Assembly (NCBI RefSeq): GCF_038502225.1
Contig: NC_091346.1
Span: forward strand, 10,825,362-10,889,361
DNA length: 64,000 nucleotides
Direction of reading: 5' to 3'
DNA from: Cherax quadricarinatus
Taxonomy: Eukaryota > Arthropoda > Malacostraca > Decapoda > Parastacidae
A model generated the notes under the pieces. The model did no database searches. It worked only from the letters and a program-made list of their open reading frames with translations, and was not told where the DNA came from. This document shows, in pieces, positions 11,218 through 23,184 of the stretch. Numbering within the stretch: position 1 is the stretch's first letter; the number at the start of each line of letters is the position of its first letter. Made by a program: the position numbers and the translations under genes.

Positions 11218-11344
11218 AGGGAAGGAAGCAAGGGAATTGGATGGCAGGAGGGGGGATGATCAGCAGGTTACAGAAAACAGCGGGGCAGGGGATAGAACGG
11301 GGGTAGAGGGTAGCAAGAGATTGAAGTAGAAAGGGCTGAAGGTA

Positions 11345-14300
11345 TCAGAATTTGTGAAGTAAGTCAGTTGTTGTCAAAAAGTCAATGAGAGAGTCCGGAT
11401 GAAAGGTGGGTCCATCAGCGAGAAGGGAAGGTAAAGAGAGAGCAGCGGAGCGAAGACGACGACAGAGGTAAATTCTGCGTGCTCGTTGATAAAGTGGGCA
11501 GTCCAACAGAATGTGGCTGACTGATAATGGAGCTTGGCAATTCTCACAGAGAGGAGCAAGACGCCTCTCCATGAGATATCCACGAGTAAGACGAGTATGG
11601 CCAATGCGAAGACGGGAGAGAGTAGTCTCCCAACCTCGACACTGGTGATAAGAAGACGGCCAGTAACCTATACTCGGTTTAATAGATTGAAGTTTGTTGC
11701 CGAGCATAGTAGACCAACGTTGTTGCCAACGGGTGTGAAGGTGGGAAGATATTGCAGCAAAATAGTCCGTAAATGGAATACCTCTAAGAAACTGGTAGGT
11801 CATGTACTGCTGACCGCGCAGCAGTGTCTGCCTGTTCATTGCCCTGTACGTCAACATGACCAGGGACCCAACAAAAAACAATATCTTTATGCTTGGTAAA
11901 GATGCGGCGTAGCCAAAGTTGGATACGGAGGACTAAGGGGTGAGGTGTATCAAATTTTTGTATAGCCTGTAAAGCACTAAGGGAGTCTGAGACAACCACA
12001 AATGATGACACAGGCATAGATGCAATACGGATAAGTGCTGTAAGGATGGCATATAATTCAGCAGTAAAAATACTAGCCGAAGATAGTAAATGCCCTTGTA
12101 CGACGCTGTCCGGAAACACTGCTGCGAATCCTACGCTGTCAGAAGACTTAGAGCCATCTGTGTACACAGCAATGGCATGAGAATGAGAGTGAAAGTGGTC
12201 AAGAAAAAGAGAGCGGGAAGCGACCGTAGACAGTTGGGCTTTCGAGCAAGGGAGGGAGAAAGAACAGACTCGAACAGCTGGAACTTCCCAGGGGGGTAGG
12301 GAAAAGTGAGATGCTACATGTACATAGAAAGGTGCTAGTTGAAGAGAAGACAAGAGCGAATGAAGGCGAAGAGAGAAGGGACGGAGTAAACAGGGGCGGC
12401 GAACAAATAAAGAATGTCTACTAATATCAGTGACCATTCTATAGATGGAAGGATTGCGGAGATCATGAGAGCGTACATAGTAGCGCAGGCAATGGGCATC
12501 ACGGCGATCGGATAAGGATGGAACGTTCGCTTCTGCATAGAGGCTCTCGACAGGGGAAGAGCGAAAAGCACCAAGGCATAAATGTAATCCTTGGTGATGA
12601 ATGGGGTTAAGGCTAGAGAGAGTAGCAGGAGATGCCACTGAATAGATCTGGTCACCATAATCAAGTTTCGATAAAATAAGGGTGGAATGTAGGCGAAGGA
12701 GGGTTCGACGATCAGCTCCCCATGAAAGATGAGCAAGGGTTTTAAGAAGGTTCAGCCAGCTGTGACAAGTTGCCTTCAGAGAGGTAATGTGAGGTTTCCA
12801 GGATAACCTACGATCAAAGAGGCCCAGAAACTTGACTGTATCACGTTCAGGGATACGGGAGCCATAGAGGTACAAAGGATGATCGGAGATGACAGAGCGT
12901 CTAGTGAAAGTGATTTGGTGGGTTTTAGTGCTGGAAAATTTAAACCCACGTGTGGTGGCCCAATTGGAAACACGGTCGACTGCACGTTGGAGAGAAACTG
13001 TAAGGAGATGACAGTCAGCGCCTGCACAGGCAATAGCGAAGTCATCAACATAGAGTGATGACCAAATATTTGATGGAAGACTAGAGGCCAAATCATTAAT
13101 AGCAAGGAGAAAAAGTGTTGTGCTCAGAACACATCCCTGGGGGACACCTTCAGCTTGGATAAAGTCCGGGGAGAGCACATTATTAACCCGAACACGGAAA
13201 TGCCTGTCAGTTAAAAAGTTCTTAAGGAAGGATGGTAGATTGCCTCGAAGGCCTAAGGAGTGGGCTTGGGCTAAAATATTATACCTCCAAGTTGTGTCAT
13301 ATGCCTTCTCAAGGTCAAAAAAATATGGCAATAACTGAGTGGTTATTCGCAAAGGCATTACGAACATACGTATCCAAGCGTACTAAGGGGTCTATGGTAG
13401 AACGTCCCTTACGAAAGCCATATTGACGAGCGGAGAGAATGTTGTGTGTCTCTAAATACCACACTAAACGTCTATTTACTAGGCGTTCCATTACTTTGCA
13501 AACTGCACTGGTAAGAGCAATGGGACGATAGTGGGAGGTTTCATGTCCCGTAGTGCCTGGTTTGCGGAAAGGGAGAACAATGGCGGATTTCCACAGCTGT
13601 GGAAGAACTCCTTGTGACCAAATAAGATTGCAAAGGCGTAATAGGACTGCAAGGGCTGACTGATGTAAATGTTGTAGCATACGAATATGAATGTCGTCGG
13701 GCCCAGCTGCCGATGATCGACAAGCTGAGAGTGTTGCCTCCAGTTCTTGAAGTGTAAAAGGCACATTATACTGTTCTTCTCTGAGAGAAGAAAAGTCCAA
13801 GGGTGCTAACTCTCTGGCAGACTTTAAGGAAAGATATGAGGGGCATAGATGGAGTCCCTGAGAAATACGAACCAGATGATTGCCAATTTCATTGGCAACA
13901 TCTAGTGGGTTTGCTATATCAACACCGGCAACCCGCAGAACAGGAGCCGGGTCAGGAGAATATTTACCACTTAGTTTTCGTACTTTTTTCCAGACTGCAC
14001 TCATAGACGAAGCAGAGGTGATGGTGGAGACATAATCTCGCCAGCAAGTGCGTTTAGCGTCACGGATGACACGGCGAGCGATCGCACGCTTCTATTTAAA
14101 ATCAAGGAGTCGCTCTGTGGTTCTATTGTACCGGTACCTGCCCCATGCAGCGCGTTTCAAACGTACTGCACGAGCACAAGCAGGAGACCACCAAGGCACG
14201 CATTTCTGAGAATGCCTGCCCGAAGTTTGGGGTATAGAATGAGAAGCTGCGGTGAAAACGGAGGACGAGAAGAGGTGTAAAAGCTCATCGATGAAGGACG

Positions 14301-15045
14301 AAGAAGGAACCTCTTTAAAAACAGGTGTGAGTAAAGGTTCCAATTTGCCCGATTAAATTGCCAGCGTGGGGTGCGAAGAGGTGGCGAATATGAAGGGGAA
14401 GTAAGAATGATTGGGAAATGATCACTGTCATGTAAGTCCGGGAGAACAGACCAAGTGAAGTCTAATGCGGCAGAGGAAGAGCAGACAGAGATCGATGCAA
14501 GAGAGAGTATGAGTCCGAGGATCAAAATGGGTGTGAGTACCTGTATTTAAAACATGGAGGGGGTGGGTGGCAAGAAAAGCCTCTAACTGAATTCCACGGG
14601 AATCACAGTGAGACCCCCCCCAGAGGAAATGGTGGGCATTAAAATCACCAAGTAACAGAATCGGTGGCGGTAATGACGAAACAAGGAAGGCAAAATCCGG
14701 AATAGATAATGCCCGAGAAGGAGAGAGATATAAAGAACAGAGCGTATACCACCTATGTAAGTGGATACGGGCTGCTGTGTAATGCAGCGAAGTATGAACA
14801 AATAGCTGATGGTACGGAATATCAGTGCGTAGAAGAAGGGCACTTTCATTAAAGGTCCCATCAGGAAAAGGATCTGAAGAATACAATAAATTATAGCCTG
14901 AGATGTGAGAAATAACAGCAGAGTGTAATTTTGGTTCCTGTAAGCAAACACCAACAGGGGCAAACTGGGAGAGTAACATCTGAAGCTCATCCCGATTACC
15001 CCTGAGGCCGCATATATTCCACTGTAAATAGGCCATGATTGGCAA
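11345..15045 (-). pseudogene. LINE-D copy 1 ORF2 (EN-RT-RNase H), broken
   Basis: This encodes the replication protein of an I-clade LINE: target nicking, target-primed reverse transcription and RNase H. The AP-endonuclease part shows WNICGL, LQEPK, GDFNAHH and SDHFPI. RT shows FDLEKAYD, GVPQGCVLS and the catalytic YVDDFAIAC. RNase H shows YTDGSK, FTAELYAI, VVSDSLSALQAI and GNEQADTAA. A C-terminal CENC...HILLDC knuckle follows. Compared with copy 2, lesions are a 2-bp deletion near 14490, a 4-bp deletion near 14325, a TAG stop near 14092, one extra A in an A-run near 13320 and a 2-bp deletion near 11788. RT and RNase H catalytic residues are preserved. The start at 15045 is the methionine conserved in both copies. 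Confidence 0.92.
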
Positions 15046-15049
15046 TGAT

Positions 15050-17006
15050 AAAGATACTTGAAATCTGCAGGTAAGGGTTCCTACGGACTAGAAGGGTTAG
15101 AAAAGTCCACATGCGGAGGCAGTGGAAAACGTTCAAGCAGCGAAGGAACGGTGCGCTGTGAAGAAAGGAGTTGCAGATGGAGCAGAGGAGAGAGAAAGAG
15201 CGGAAGGTGGATCAGTGTCCATTGATGGTTTGGTCACTGCAATATATTCAGAGATTGCTTCAAGTGTTTCGGAATTCAGAGATGTCGTATGGGAGACAAT
15301 ATTGGGAATGGTAGGGGGAGGATGAGTAAAGATTGGAACTGTATTGGACTGTACCAAGGTAGGGGTGGGGGCGAAAGGGAGGAGGGAACTGGAGAAGCAT
15401 GGCAGGGGACAGAAGAGGCAGGAACCTGGGAGGTGGCAGAAGAGGAAGAAACTTGGGAGGGAACAGGGGAGGAAGGTACATTACGAGGAGGAGGGTGAAC
15501 CTCTGCACTTGTAACTGAGCCAGTGAGAGGGGAAGAACCAGGGACAGAGACAGGGAGGGTAAAATGAGGAGGTGGAAGATGGGTAGGAGGTGTTAACGGA
15601 CCTTTTTTTGACTTTTGAGAAGTAGAGGGACGAATGGGAGGAGGTGTCGTACGAGGTCTCGTCGATACTGAGGCTTGTGAGAGAGAACTCGAAGAAGCGA
15701 GATTAGACTGAGGCGTTGAAGTAGGGACGTCTGAGCCGAGGACAGCAAAAGGATTAGATACAGGAGTGATTATGGGAGAGGTAACCACAGAGGTGGGTGT
15801 AGAAGATGGGATACCAGAAGTGGGGGGACGTTTTGAAACACGGGAATAAGAAACACGTGGGAGTCTCCCTTGGAGGCGGAGATGAGAAACTGCCATGGCA
15901 TAAGGGAGACCTTCTGTCTCTTTGAGGTAACGGATTTCCCGCTCGTTTAAATAGACCTGACAACGGCGAGAGTACGAAGGGTGAGCCTCATGACAGTTAA
16001 GGCAAGAGGGAGATCGATTGCAAGACGTATTAGAATGGTCATCGGCACCACAGACTGGGCATTCGGCGATAGATCTGCAATATTTCGCTGGATGGCCAAA
16101 TCGCCAGCAATTTCTACACTGTTGTGGTGTAGGGATCACCTTTCGAACTTGTAACCGATGTCCTGCTATATAAACTGAGGATGGGAGTTCTCGGCTGTCA
16201 AAAGTTAAACGAGCCACATTGCTAGGGTATCGTCTCCGCCCACGGGCAGGAAGAACGTAAGTGTCTACCTTGAGGATTGGGAGATCTTGGAGTTCCAGCT
16301 GTTCTAGAATGTCAGTGCCACATGTCTGGAAATTTTGTTGAACTATGGTATGGGGCAGAATGACGGTACCACTACAAGAATTGAGGGAATGATGTTTTTC
16401 AAGAGTGACAGGAACAGTATCGATATGGGAAAGACGAGAGAGCTCATGAGCCTGGGTAGCATTCTGTACGGTAATGATGCGCGTACCGCTCTTAAGAGCA
16501 TGAAAAGAAATATCTTTACCAACATGGCGTAGGAGTGCCTTGCCAATACTATGGTCAGAAAGATAGGCAGTAGAGGAAGTTGGTCGTAAAGTGAAGAATT
16601 TAGTCCACTGTTCAGTCTGAAACTGAGCGTGGAAAGGTAGTGAAGGACGTGTCGATCGTTTCTGAGAAGAACGAGAAGGTGGAGAAGTATCATCAGCAGG
16701 TAATTGTCGTTGGCGTTTAGGCGTGGGACCAGAGTTGGTCCGATGTGGAACGGGTCGGCGATTTGAAAATTGCCGCACCGTAGAGGGAGAGGCCGGAAGC
16801 ATAGTCAGAGGAGAGCGAAGGTCAGATAAATCGAAGGAGTCAGTCGAGGCCTCAGTACCTGAAGCGGGTGAGGAAACAGCACCGGCAATAGGTACAGAGG
16901 CATGAGGAATGTCTGAAGAGTGGTCCAAAGACGAGGCGGGGTCAGAACGAGGTGCGGTATCAAGAAGGGGCCCGGGGGTATCAGGTTCATGGACTAGGGC
17001 TGCCAT
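15050..17006 (-). pseudogene. LINE-D copy 1 ORF1 (gag-like, CCHC knuckles), frameshifted
   Basis: This is the ORF1 nucleic-acid-binding protein of LINE-D. The N-terminal ~130 residues are Ser/Thr/Pro-rich and low in complexity. A central domain of about 130 residues precedes three zinc knuckles (CRNCWRFGHPAKYC, CPVCGADDHSNTSC, CLNCHEAHPSYSRRC), and a Pro/Ser-rich C-terminus follows. The frame opens at 17006 with MAALVHEP and runs 576 residues to 15276. A G-run length change near 15360 shifts it away from the frame used in copy 2, which is 641 residues. The normal C-terminus continues in another frame to about 15080, just upstream of ORF2. Confidence 0.88.
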
Positions 17007-17737
17007 GGTTAGGTTACTTCTTTCTTTTTGTTTTTAAGAAAAAAAAAGAAAGAAGAAAAGAAAATAAAAATAAAAAAAGAAAAAAAAAAGGGGGACCTGG
17101 GAGGGATAGTTCCTAGGAGGAATGAAAGGGCCAGAAATCTCCCTTCGCGCCCAAGAGGACCTCAGCACTGCAAGTAGTGCAGATGCAGCATGGAACCCGT
17201 GCCATACCCTACCCATCATGCTAGTAAACTAACAATCCAGGATAGCAACCTCACATCTGCCGAGCTACCTCGGTGGACAAAAGAGAGGGCGGCCGGATAT
17301 CCGCCACAAAGCATACCTCCTTCGGCCACCACCCCCGGAATCCGAAAGGTGGCTTCCAGAGATACACTCGTCGCCCGAAAGACACCCAAAGCTACTCCGG
17401 GATACCGGAGAGGGATCGGGACATCCCCAGGCGATCCAGATTCCATGGCATACTACACCACCGCTAAGAACCTCAATGGAATGGGATGGACCCCGGTATC
17501 CTTTCCCCTACTTAGGAACTAGCGCGCCTGTGGGAGAAATCCCAAAGGACAAAAAGAGGACGGGCAAAAGGGAGGGGTGGGGAGGAGGAGGAGGAAAGGA
17601 AAAAGGGGAGGATGGGGAGGATGGGATAGGGGAGGGGAGATTGGGGGGTAATTAGGTTCGGTCTGAGGAAGACCGATAGGTCTAATTCCTCAGACCAAGA
17701 GCCTCTTCACCACGCCAAGGAGCCCCCCTTGAAGAGG
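17007..17737 (-). promoter_or_regulatory. LINE-D 5' leader with terminal hairpin
   Basis: About 730 bp precede ORF1. The first bases on the minus strand form CCTCTTCA/TGAAGAGG, enclosing AAGG/CCTT. The same architecture with different, still complementary bases opens the 160-bp elements (CCCCTCA/TGAGGGG). The leader contains a 76-codon minus-strand frame (17446-17216) also present in copy 2, which may be a chance uORF. Internal promoters are known for LINE 5' leaders; none is demonstrated here. Confidence 0.5.
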
Positions 17738-17828
17738 TCAGTGGATGATAGTCTTATACAGATTCTAGTTTCATCGGCAGAGGATGACATAGTGCTATGG
17801 CTCATATCTATTTATTCGTCTGTCAACC
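17738..17828 (-). pseudogene. LINE-A fragment between two insertions
   Basis: A continuation of the 10237-11166 LINE-A copy, matching 29330-29410 of the better copy (GCAGAGGATGACATAGTGCT on the plus strand). It encodes part of the RT active-site region on the minus strand. It is cut on the left by LINE-D and on the right by LINE-B. Confidence 0.85.
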
Positions 17829-17902
17829 TGCGGGCTGGGAGGATGCTTTCTGAGCCTGCTCCTGCTTACACCTGGTGGCGAACCATGTACTACAGTATGC
17901 AA

Positions 17903-18430
17903 GATGGCGGACCGTCAGGGTAGAAGAGTAAACACGGTCTGTGTTGAATTCATCCGTGGCTCTCTCAGTGGTGCAACGATGCATGTCTAGTTGCCTAACA
18001 TTTTTCGCGACGTCTACGGCATCCCCAACGAGGAATTATATGGCGTAGCTCTCAATGGGATGTCGAGGATTTTTGTGAAATTCGCAAATGCCGGCTTTTA
18101 CTCCAGGATTGTGGAAGCTTTTCAAGAGAATAATGGCGGTGAATTCAGCTGTAGAAGTATGTCTGCATGACGTCTCCACATACGTCACCTAGGTCAAAGT
18201 AAGGAACGTGCCTTTCGAGATGGAGGAGTATGATCTTCGGAAAGCTTTTTGTAGATACGGAACGGTACATGCAGCGACCAAGGGAGTGTGGGAGGGAGGG
18301 CCCATACGAGGGGCTCCCGGAGGGCTCCTTCACCCTCAAGATGACATTAAAACAGCCAATTCCATCTTACATTCATCTGGAAAACTACAGGACCCGGGTT
18401 AAAGTTCACTACACAGGCGTCTTGAGATGG
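17903..18430 (+). pseudogene. LINE-B copy 1 ORF1, broken
   Basis: Fragments match copy 2 ORF1 (52541-53321): RRVNTVCVEFIRGSLSGATM at the start, then ELYGVALNGMSRIFVKFANA and later EGPYEGLPEGSFTLKMTL. Multiple frameshifts and stops interrupt it. The N-terminal part resembles an RRM-type ORF1 domain; the zinc-knuckle part seen in copy 2 is lost here. Confidence 0.8.
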
Positions 18431-21400
18431 GAGGAAGGGGGAGGTGGGAGGGTGGCGAGGGTAGATGGGTACTGGGGTGAGGTGAGGGTTTGTTTTATTG
18501 GAGTTTACATGCCTGCAGAAAGCAACTCTAAAGTTAAAATAGATTTCATGAGGGAGGTTTTAATGTTTCACACTCGGGGATTGTCTTTAATTATGGTCAT
18601 GGGTGGTGATTGGAACTGCGCTATCCGCCATGGAGATGTTGAGCCGAGGGGGGCGGGGTACGTTTTACCTGTCTTAAGAATCTGCTGGGGGTTGCAGGGG
18701 TTTATGATGTGGTGGGGCACAGTGGGTGGGGGGGGTGGAGCACACGTTCGTCCTCAAAGGCTATGCAGCCCATCTTCATAGACTATGTAACACAAGGAAT
18801 TCGAGTCGGGCGCGTATAGACCTTTGACGTGGGGTTTTCAGACCACCGTGCAGTGCTAGCGGATTTGGACTGGGATGGAATGATATGGATTTATCCTGGT
18901 TATTGGAAACTGAACATGCGGCTATTGGAGGGGGCGGGGAATGGGTCCACTTTTCAGGATTGGTGGAAGAATCTCTGGGAAACGTGGAGTGAAGGTGAAT
19001 GTTTTTTGGAATGGTGGGAAATGCGCGCCAAACCCGGGATAGCGAGTTATTATAGGAAGCGGGAGAAGGAGAAGGCAAGGTAGAGGTATGGGCTACAAAA
19101 TTATCTGGAGGGGCAACTGAATGATTATTATGTGGGGGCGGAAGTAGTAAGTATGAAGACATCGAACATCTCCATAATCAACTTGCCGAAATTCACAATG
19201 AGCGTTTCAATGTGGTTAGAATCAGGGCGGGAATGGAAGAGGTGCTATGGGGCGACAAACATTCGGGTTGTGTTCTGCGGAAATTTAGGGTTAGACAACA
19301 GGCAACATCACTCCTGCATTTGGAAGTATGCACGGGTTTGGGTGGTTACCAGCCTGGTCAGTTGCTCTCTAATAAGGACAGCATGAGTTTTTATACTGAT
19401 CTTTGGTTTGAGGAAAAGCTACGGCGGAGAGCCGGGGGGGGGGGAGGGGTTCATGAGGGTGGTCTGATGGGGGAGGGTACTCAGAAAGATCATATGTGAA
19501 AGGGATCAGAGGATACTAGAAGGTAGGATGCGGGTGGAGGAGGTCGAGGAGGCGATTTTTAGGATGAGTAAAAGGAAAGCACCAGGTATAGATGGCATAT
19601 CAAATGAAATTTATAGGATGCATTGGGGAAGCATTAAACAATGCTTGGTTGAGGTATTGAATTGCATGCTCACGGAGGGGAGGTTGGGTACGTCACAGAG
19701 TACAGGGGTAGTTGTGTTGGTGCCCAAAAAGGGAGGGAGAGGGGTCTGAGTGCATATAGGGCTATCTCTCTTATGTGTTCAGACTATAAAATCTTTGCCA
19801 AAGTCCTAGGTAACAGGATGAGAAAAGTCATGGAATCGGTTATTCATAGGGGACAGCTAGGCATACCAAGTAGGAGCATGAGGGAAGGACATCGGCATAT
19901 TAAAGAGTTTTGGGGGGAATGTCAAGGAGCAAGGAGGGGGTGTCCTCGGGCTTGACTGGCAAAATGCTTACGATTGTGTTGACAGGGATTTATTAAGGCT
20001 TAGTTTATTGAAGCAGTGTTTTGGAGATGGAATAGCTCGATGGGTTGACACTTTGTATGCCTCAGCAATGGTACAAGTACAGGTGAACGGTAAGTTAGGG
20101 CAGCCTGTGCGTATGGAACGGGGTTTGAGGCAAGGGTGCCTCCTCTCTCAGCTGCTTTTTGCCTGTGTGCAAAATCCATTTTATGAACTGGTGGATGGTG
20201 GTTTGGGGTGTGGGGTACTGGGTATTAACCGTGCAGCGAGTCTAGTCGGTTACGTGGATGATACCACGATTTTGTTAAAAGGGGAGGAGTACTTGCAGAT
20301 CGTGGGTAGGGTTGTTGAGTTTTTTGGGGCAGTGACTGGTATGTGCGTCAACAGGGCGAAATCAAAATTATTGGAGGTGGGTGCGTGGGTGGGAGGGGGT
20401 TTGGGCGAAAGGTATGGGTGGTCAGTCGTGGAGCAACTTAAAATATGTGGGATCGTGTACATGGCAGAAGAGATGGAGGGTTGAAGGGTAAATTCTGAAC
20501 TGGTGGTAAAAGAGGCTTTAGACTGTCTCAGAGGATTAAGAGCTGGGGATGTCTCCTTGCAACAGAGGGCAATAGTGGTTAACTCTCCTGTCTACAGCAA
20601 GGTATGGGGTGTGGCCGAGGAATAACCATTACAGGACGTGGACATTCAGGAGCTGCAGAGAAGGGTCTTACATTATGTTTGGGGTTACGGGAGGGCTTGG
20701 TTGAGTAGGGAGGTTGTCATGACACATGTCCGTCTTGGGGGTTTAGGTCTCTTGTCATTGGGGCCACGGGCGAAGGCCCTATATGTAAAGCAGTGGTTCC
20801 TTAGGGAGGGCGGGGAGAGGGGGGTCCAGGTGGGTCGGGTAATGGTAGATATACGCAAATGGAGGAGTGGTAGAGGATTAATAGTGTGAGGACATGTTGC
20901 GTTTGTTGAAGTTGAAAAATTTTCAAAGGATTAGGGCGGGGCAGATGGTGCGTATATGTTGCCATAGGGAAATTGTGCAGGGTGTGTCTGTTTTTCCGCT
21001 GTATAATTGGGGGGAAATATGGGACGGTTTTTGTAAGCTTAAGTTGGCACCGAGGGTTCGCGAATTAGTGCACAGATTCATCATGGGAATTTCAGCATCA
21101 AAATCGGTTTTAAGTAGAATGGGTTTGGTAAGGGAGGCGAATTGTTTATGTTGCGGTCTAGAAGAAACTGCGTTTCATGCCGTTTATTTTTGTGAAACAC
21201 TGGAAGAATTTTGTACGTGGTTGGGAAGTATCTCAACTCTACGAGCCTTAACCTTGGAAGTTAGCAGTGTGTCAAGGGAGGTAAAAAGAGCAATACTGTA
21301 CGTGGTGATTGACTTCCTATATATCTCATGGGGTATGAGGGAAACCGAGGGAGCAGTTAGGGTTAAGGCGATTGCAGCGGGTATTTATAGAACATCTTGT

Positions 21401-21499
21401 AGGAATAGATTCCTTTACGGTGGGAGGTGGGGTACCGTCTTCCCTGCAAGCTACAGGAGTCTTACAGTGCAGCGGTTACTGCAACTGAGAGGGGGGTAA
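18430..21499 (+). pseudogene. LINE-B copy 1 ORF2 (EN-RT), broken
   Basis: The endonuclease region shows GVYMPAESNSKVKIDF, GGDWNCAIR and SDHRAVLADLDW. The RT region shows KAPGIDGISNEIYR, YRAISLMCSDYKI, GLRQGCLLSQLLFACVQ and the catalytic GYVDDTTILL near 20250. The C-terminal part carries a CLCCGLEETAFHAVYFC knuckle near 21150, as in L1/Tx1-like LINEs. It is spread over several frames with stops and indels, so it is inactive. It ends at the TAA after RLLQLRGG (21499). Confidence 0.87.
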
Positions 21500-22488
21500 G
21501 GCAGCGAGGGGTTGGACTCATCCAGTGGTAACACCTTAAGATATGTTTGGAACGTTAGGGTGGAAGGCGAGAATTAATGAGTTATGTGTTTTGAAGCTAT
21601 GGTAAGTTACGTGTTCTTGAGAGTGTATGGATGTGATGGTGTTGTGCGACTGAGATCTTGATTTGTTCTAAGTCTGATCATTACATCTCAGCAAGATAGA
21701 CAAAACATAATATTTAGGTATATAATTTTCCTTTTGTGAAACTGGACCAGTTCCCGACCGTGGCCGGGTTTGTAACTCTTATTTTGCTGAAGATTTTGGT
21801 GACGTCTGTTGGGTCTTTCCCAGTGTCCTCGTAGGTACTGTTCTGACATGTAGCACACAGACGTCATGCTGATATCAGCACCAATAGTACAGTGATTAAT
21901 TGCCTTTTTAGGGGATTATTTTAAGCATTCTAATTGGTGTGCGAGAGAAATATTGTCTTATGGTTATCCTTTTGTAAAATGACCACCCCATGAGGTTTGT
22001 TAATTTTTCTGACGGATGACACAATGTTCCAGCTACCTAAGATTCTATCATGTTGAGTAGTTATCTCTAGGGGTTTCTCCTATTATGCCACTACATGAAA
22101 GAGCAAACCTTATTGTTCTGGGAACGTAGAAGTGGTCATCACTGTTTTGAGGTGGGGGGTAGGGACGTGTGTGTTCTATTTTGTCATCATTGAACCTTTT
22201 TCAGGTTCATCGTCCTGCACACTTTTGCGGAGTAATGTGTAGCTCTGTCACCAGGGGTTTATTACATATAATTTTATCACTTTTGAATGTATATGTATAT
22301 AGTCTATGCTGGTCAAATGAGCTTTTTTACTCATTCTCACTTATACCTTTCGAGTTGGACTATACAATTGGAGTAGGCGGATGCCAAGGTCTTCCAATTT
22401 ACAGTTATTTTATCATATGAACATGTGGGTTCATAATTGATTTGTAAGCCAGGTAGCTGGTTGGTTATGGGTAACGGGTGTTTTATCA

Positions 22489-22605
22489 GTGTGACTTTGT
22501 CAATGGTCCAAGTCGGACCGAAACGTCGTCGTAAGCTTCTCTCTTTTATGTGCGGGTTATTTGTGTATCGTTCCAGTCACGGTATTGTGCCTTTTTTTTT
22601 GTTAT
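22489..22605 (+). mobile_element. 117-bp CGAAACG element in LINE-B 3' UTR
   Basis: Bounded by the 10-bp direct repeat TGTTTTATCA at 22479-22488 and 22606-22615, and absent from LINE-B copy 2. It begins GTGTGACTTTGTCAAT, has the stem GGTCC/GGACC (22505-22509, 22515-22519) around AAGTC, and then GAAACGTCGTCG. It ends in a T-run, TTTTTTTTTGTTAT. Related copies are at 7018-7195 and 43590-43695. Confidence 0.85.
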
Positions 22606-23184
22606 TGTTTTATCATGTTGTATGTGCTCATACATTTTAGTTTTGTGAAATGGCTTATGTTAATTGCTAGGGGTTTACTGTTTTGGTTTGCACTGCCTTT
22701 TTTGCATTTTGGCTCCAATAACAAAAACTAAAAAAAAAGGCCATGAACGATTAAAATTAGATTGGTGGTGGTTTTTGATTGATGTAAATTTTATACATAC
22801 ATTGTAACATTGACACGTGGGTTCTATACCAGTAAGGTTGTATACTGGAATATATAGACAGTTCAAAAGGTGCTAATGTACTCCTAATTAAAGTTTTCAG
22901 TGGATAGGTGATGAGGTAATCATGTGTATGGTGTGAAGGGGAACAGTATCTCGACAGGGGAGGAGAGTCGAAATTATCCCACTTTCGACCTTATAGCCCA
23001 TACATATATGGGTGTTAATAATGATTGTACTTGGTAGTGTTAGGAACTTACAATTTATTCCATGTCATAAATATATACTTACCTCATGGATTGTAGTGAA
23101 AAATTTTGTATTACTCGTGGAGTTATTATGATTTTCTGTACCTGATTTATTGTACATGAAGTTTTTAAATAAAATATAAAAAAA

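Larger units (their letters stand above)
11167..17737 (-). mobile_element. LINE-D copy 1 (I-clade non-LTR retrotransposon)
   Basis: A full-length 6571-bp insertion flanked by the 20-bp direct repeat TCAGTGGATGATAGTCTTAT (11147-11166, 17738-17757). On the minus strand the order is a ~730-bp 5' leader beginning with a hairpin, ORF1 with three CCHC knuckles, ORF2 with AP endonuclease, RT and RNase H, then a 3' end with a hairpin and the tail TTGATTATAATAA. RNase H in ORF2 and a TAA-type tail fit the I group of LINEs. It is near-identical to copy 2 at 44292-50887 but carries its own lesions. Confidence 0.93.
17829..23184 (+). mobile_element. LINE-B copy 1 (L1/Tx1-like), decayed
   Basis: This non-LTR retrotransposon on the plus strand has inserted into LINE-A, which resumes at about 23185. 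It has a short leader, an ORF1 starting with ATGGCGGACCGTCAGGG near 17903, an ORF2 with endonuclease and RT, a ~1.7-kb 3' UTR and an A-rich end (AATAAAATATAAAAAAAA). The target duplication is imperfect (ATATCT-type sequence on both sides). A 117-bp CGAAACG element at 22489-22605 lies in the 3' UTR and is absent from copy 2. Confidence 0.85.

Noticed and set aside
17190..17522. Plus-strand 110-residue frame conserved at 50337-50669
   Set aside because: It lies antisense in the LINE-D 5' leader, and its conservation is explained by the two near-identical LINE copies.
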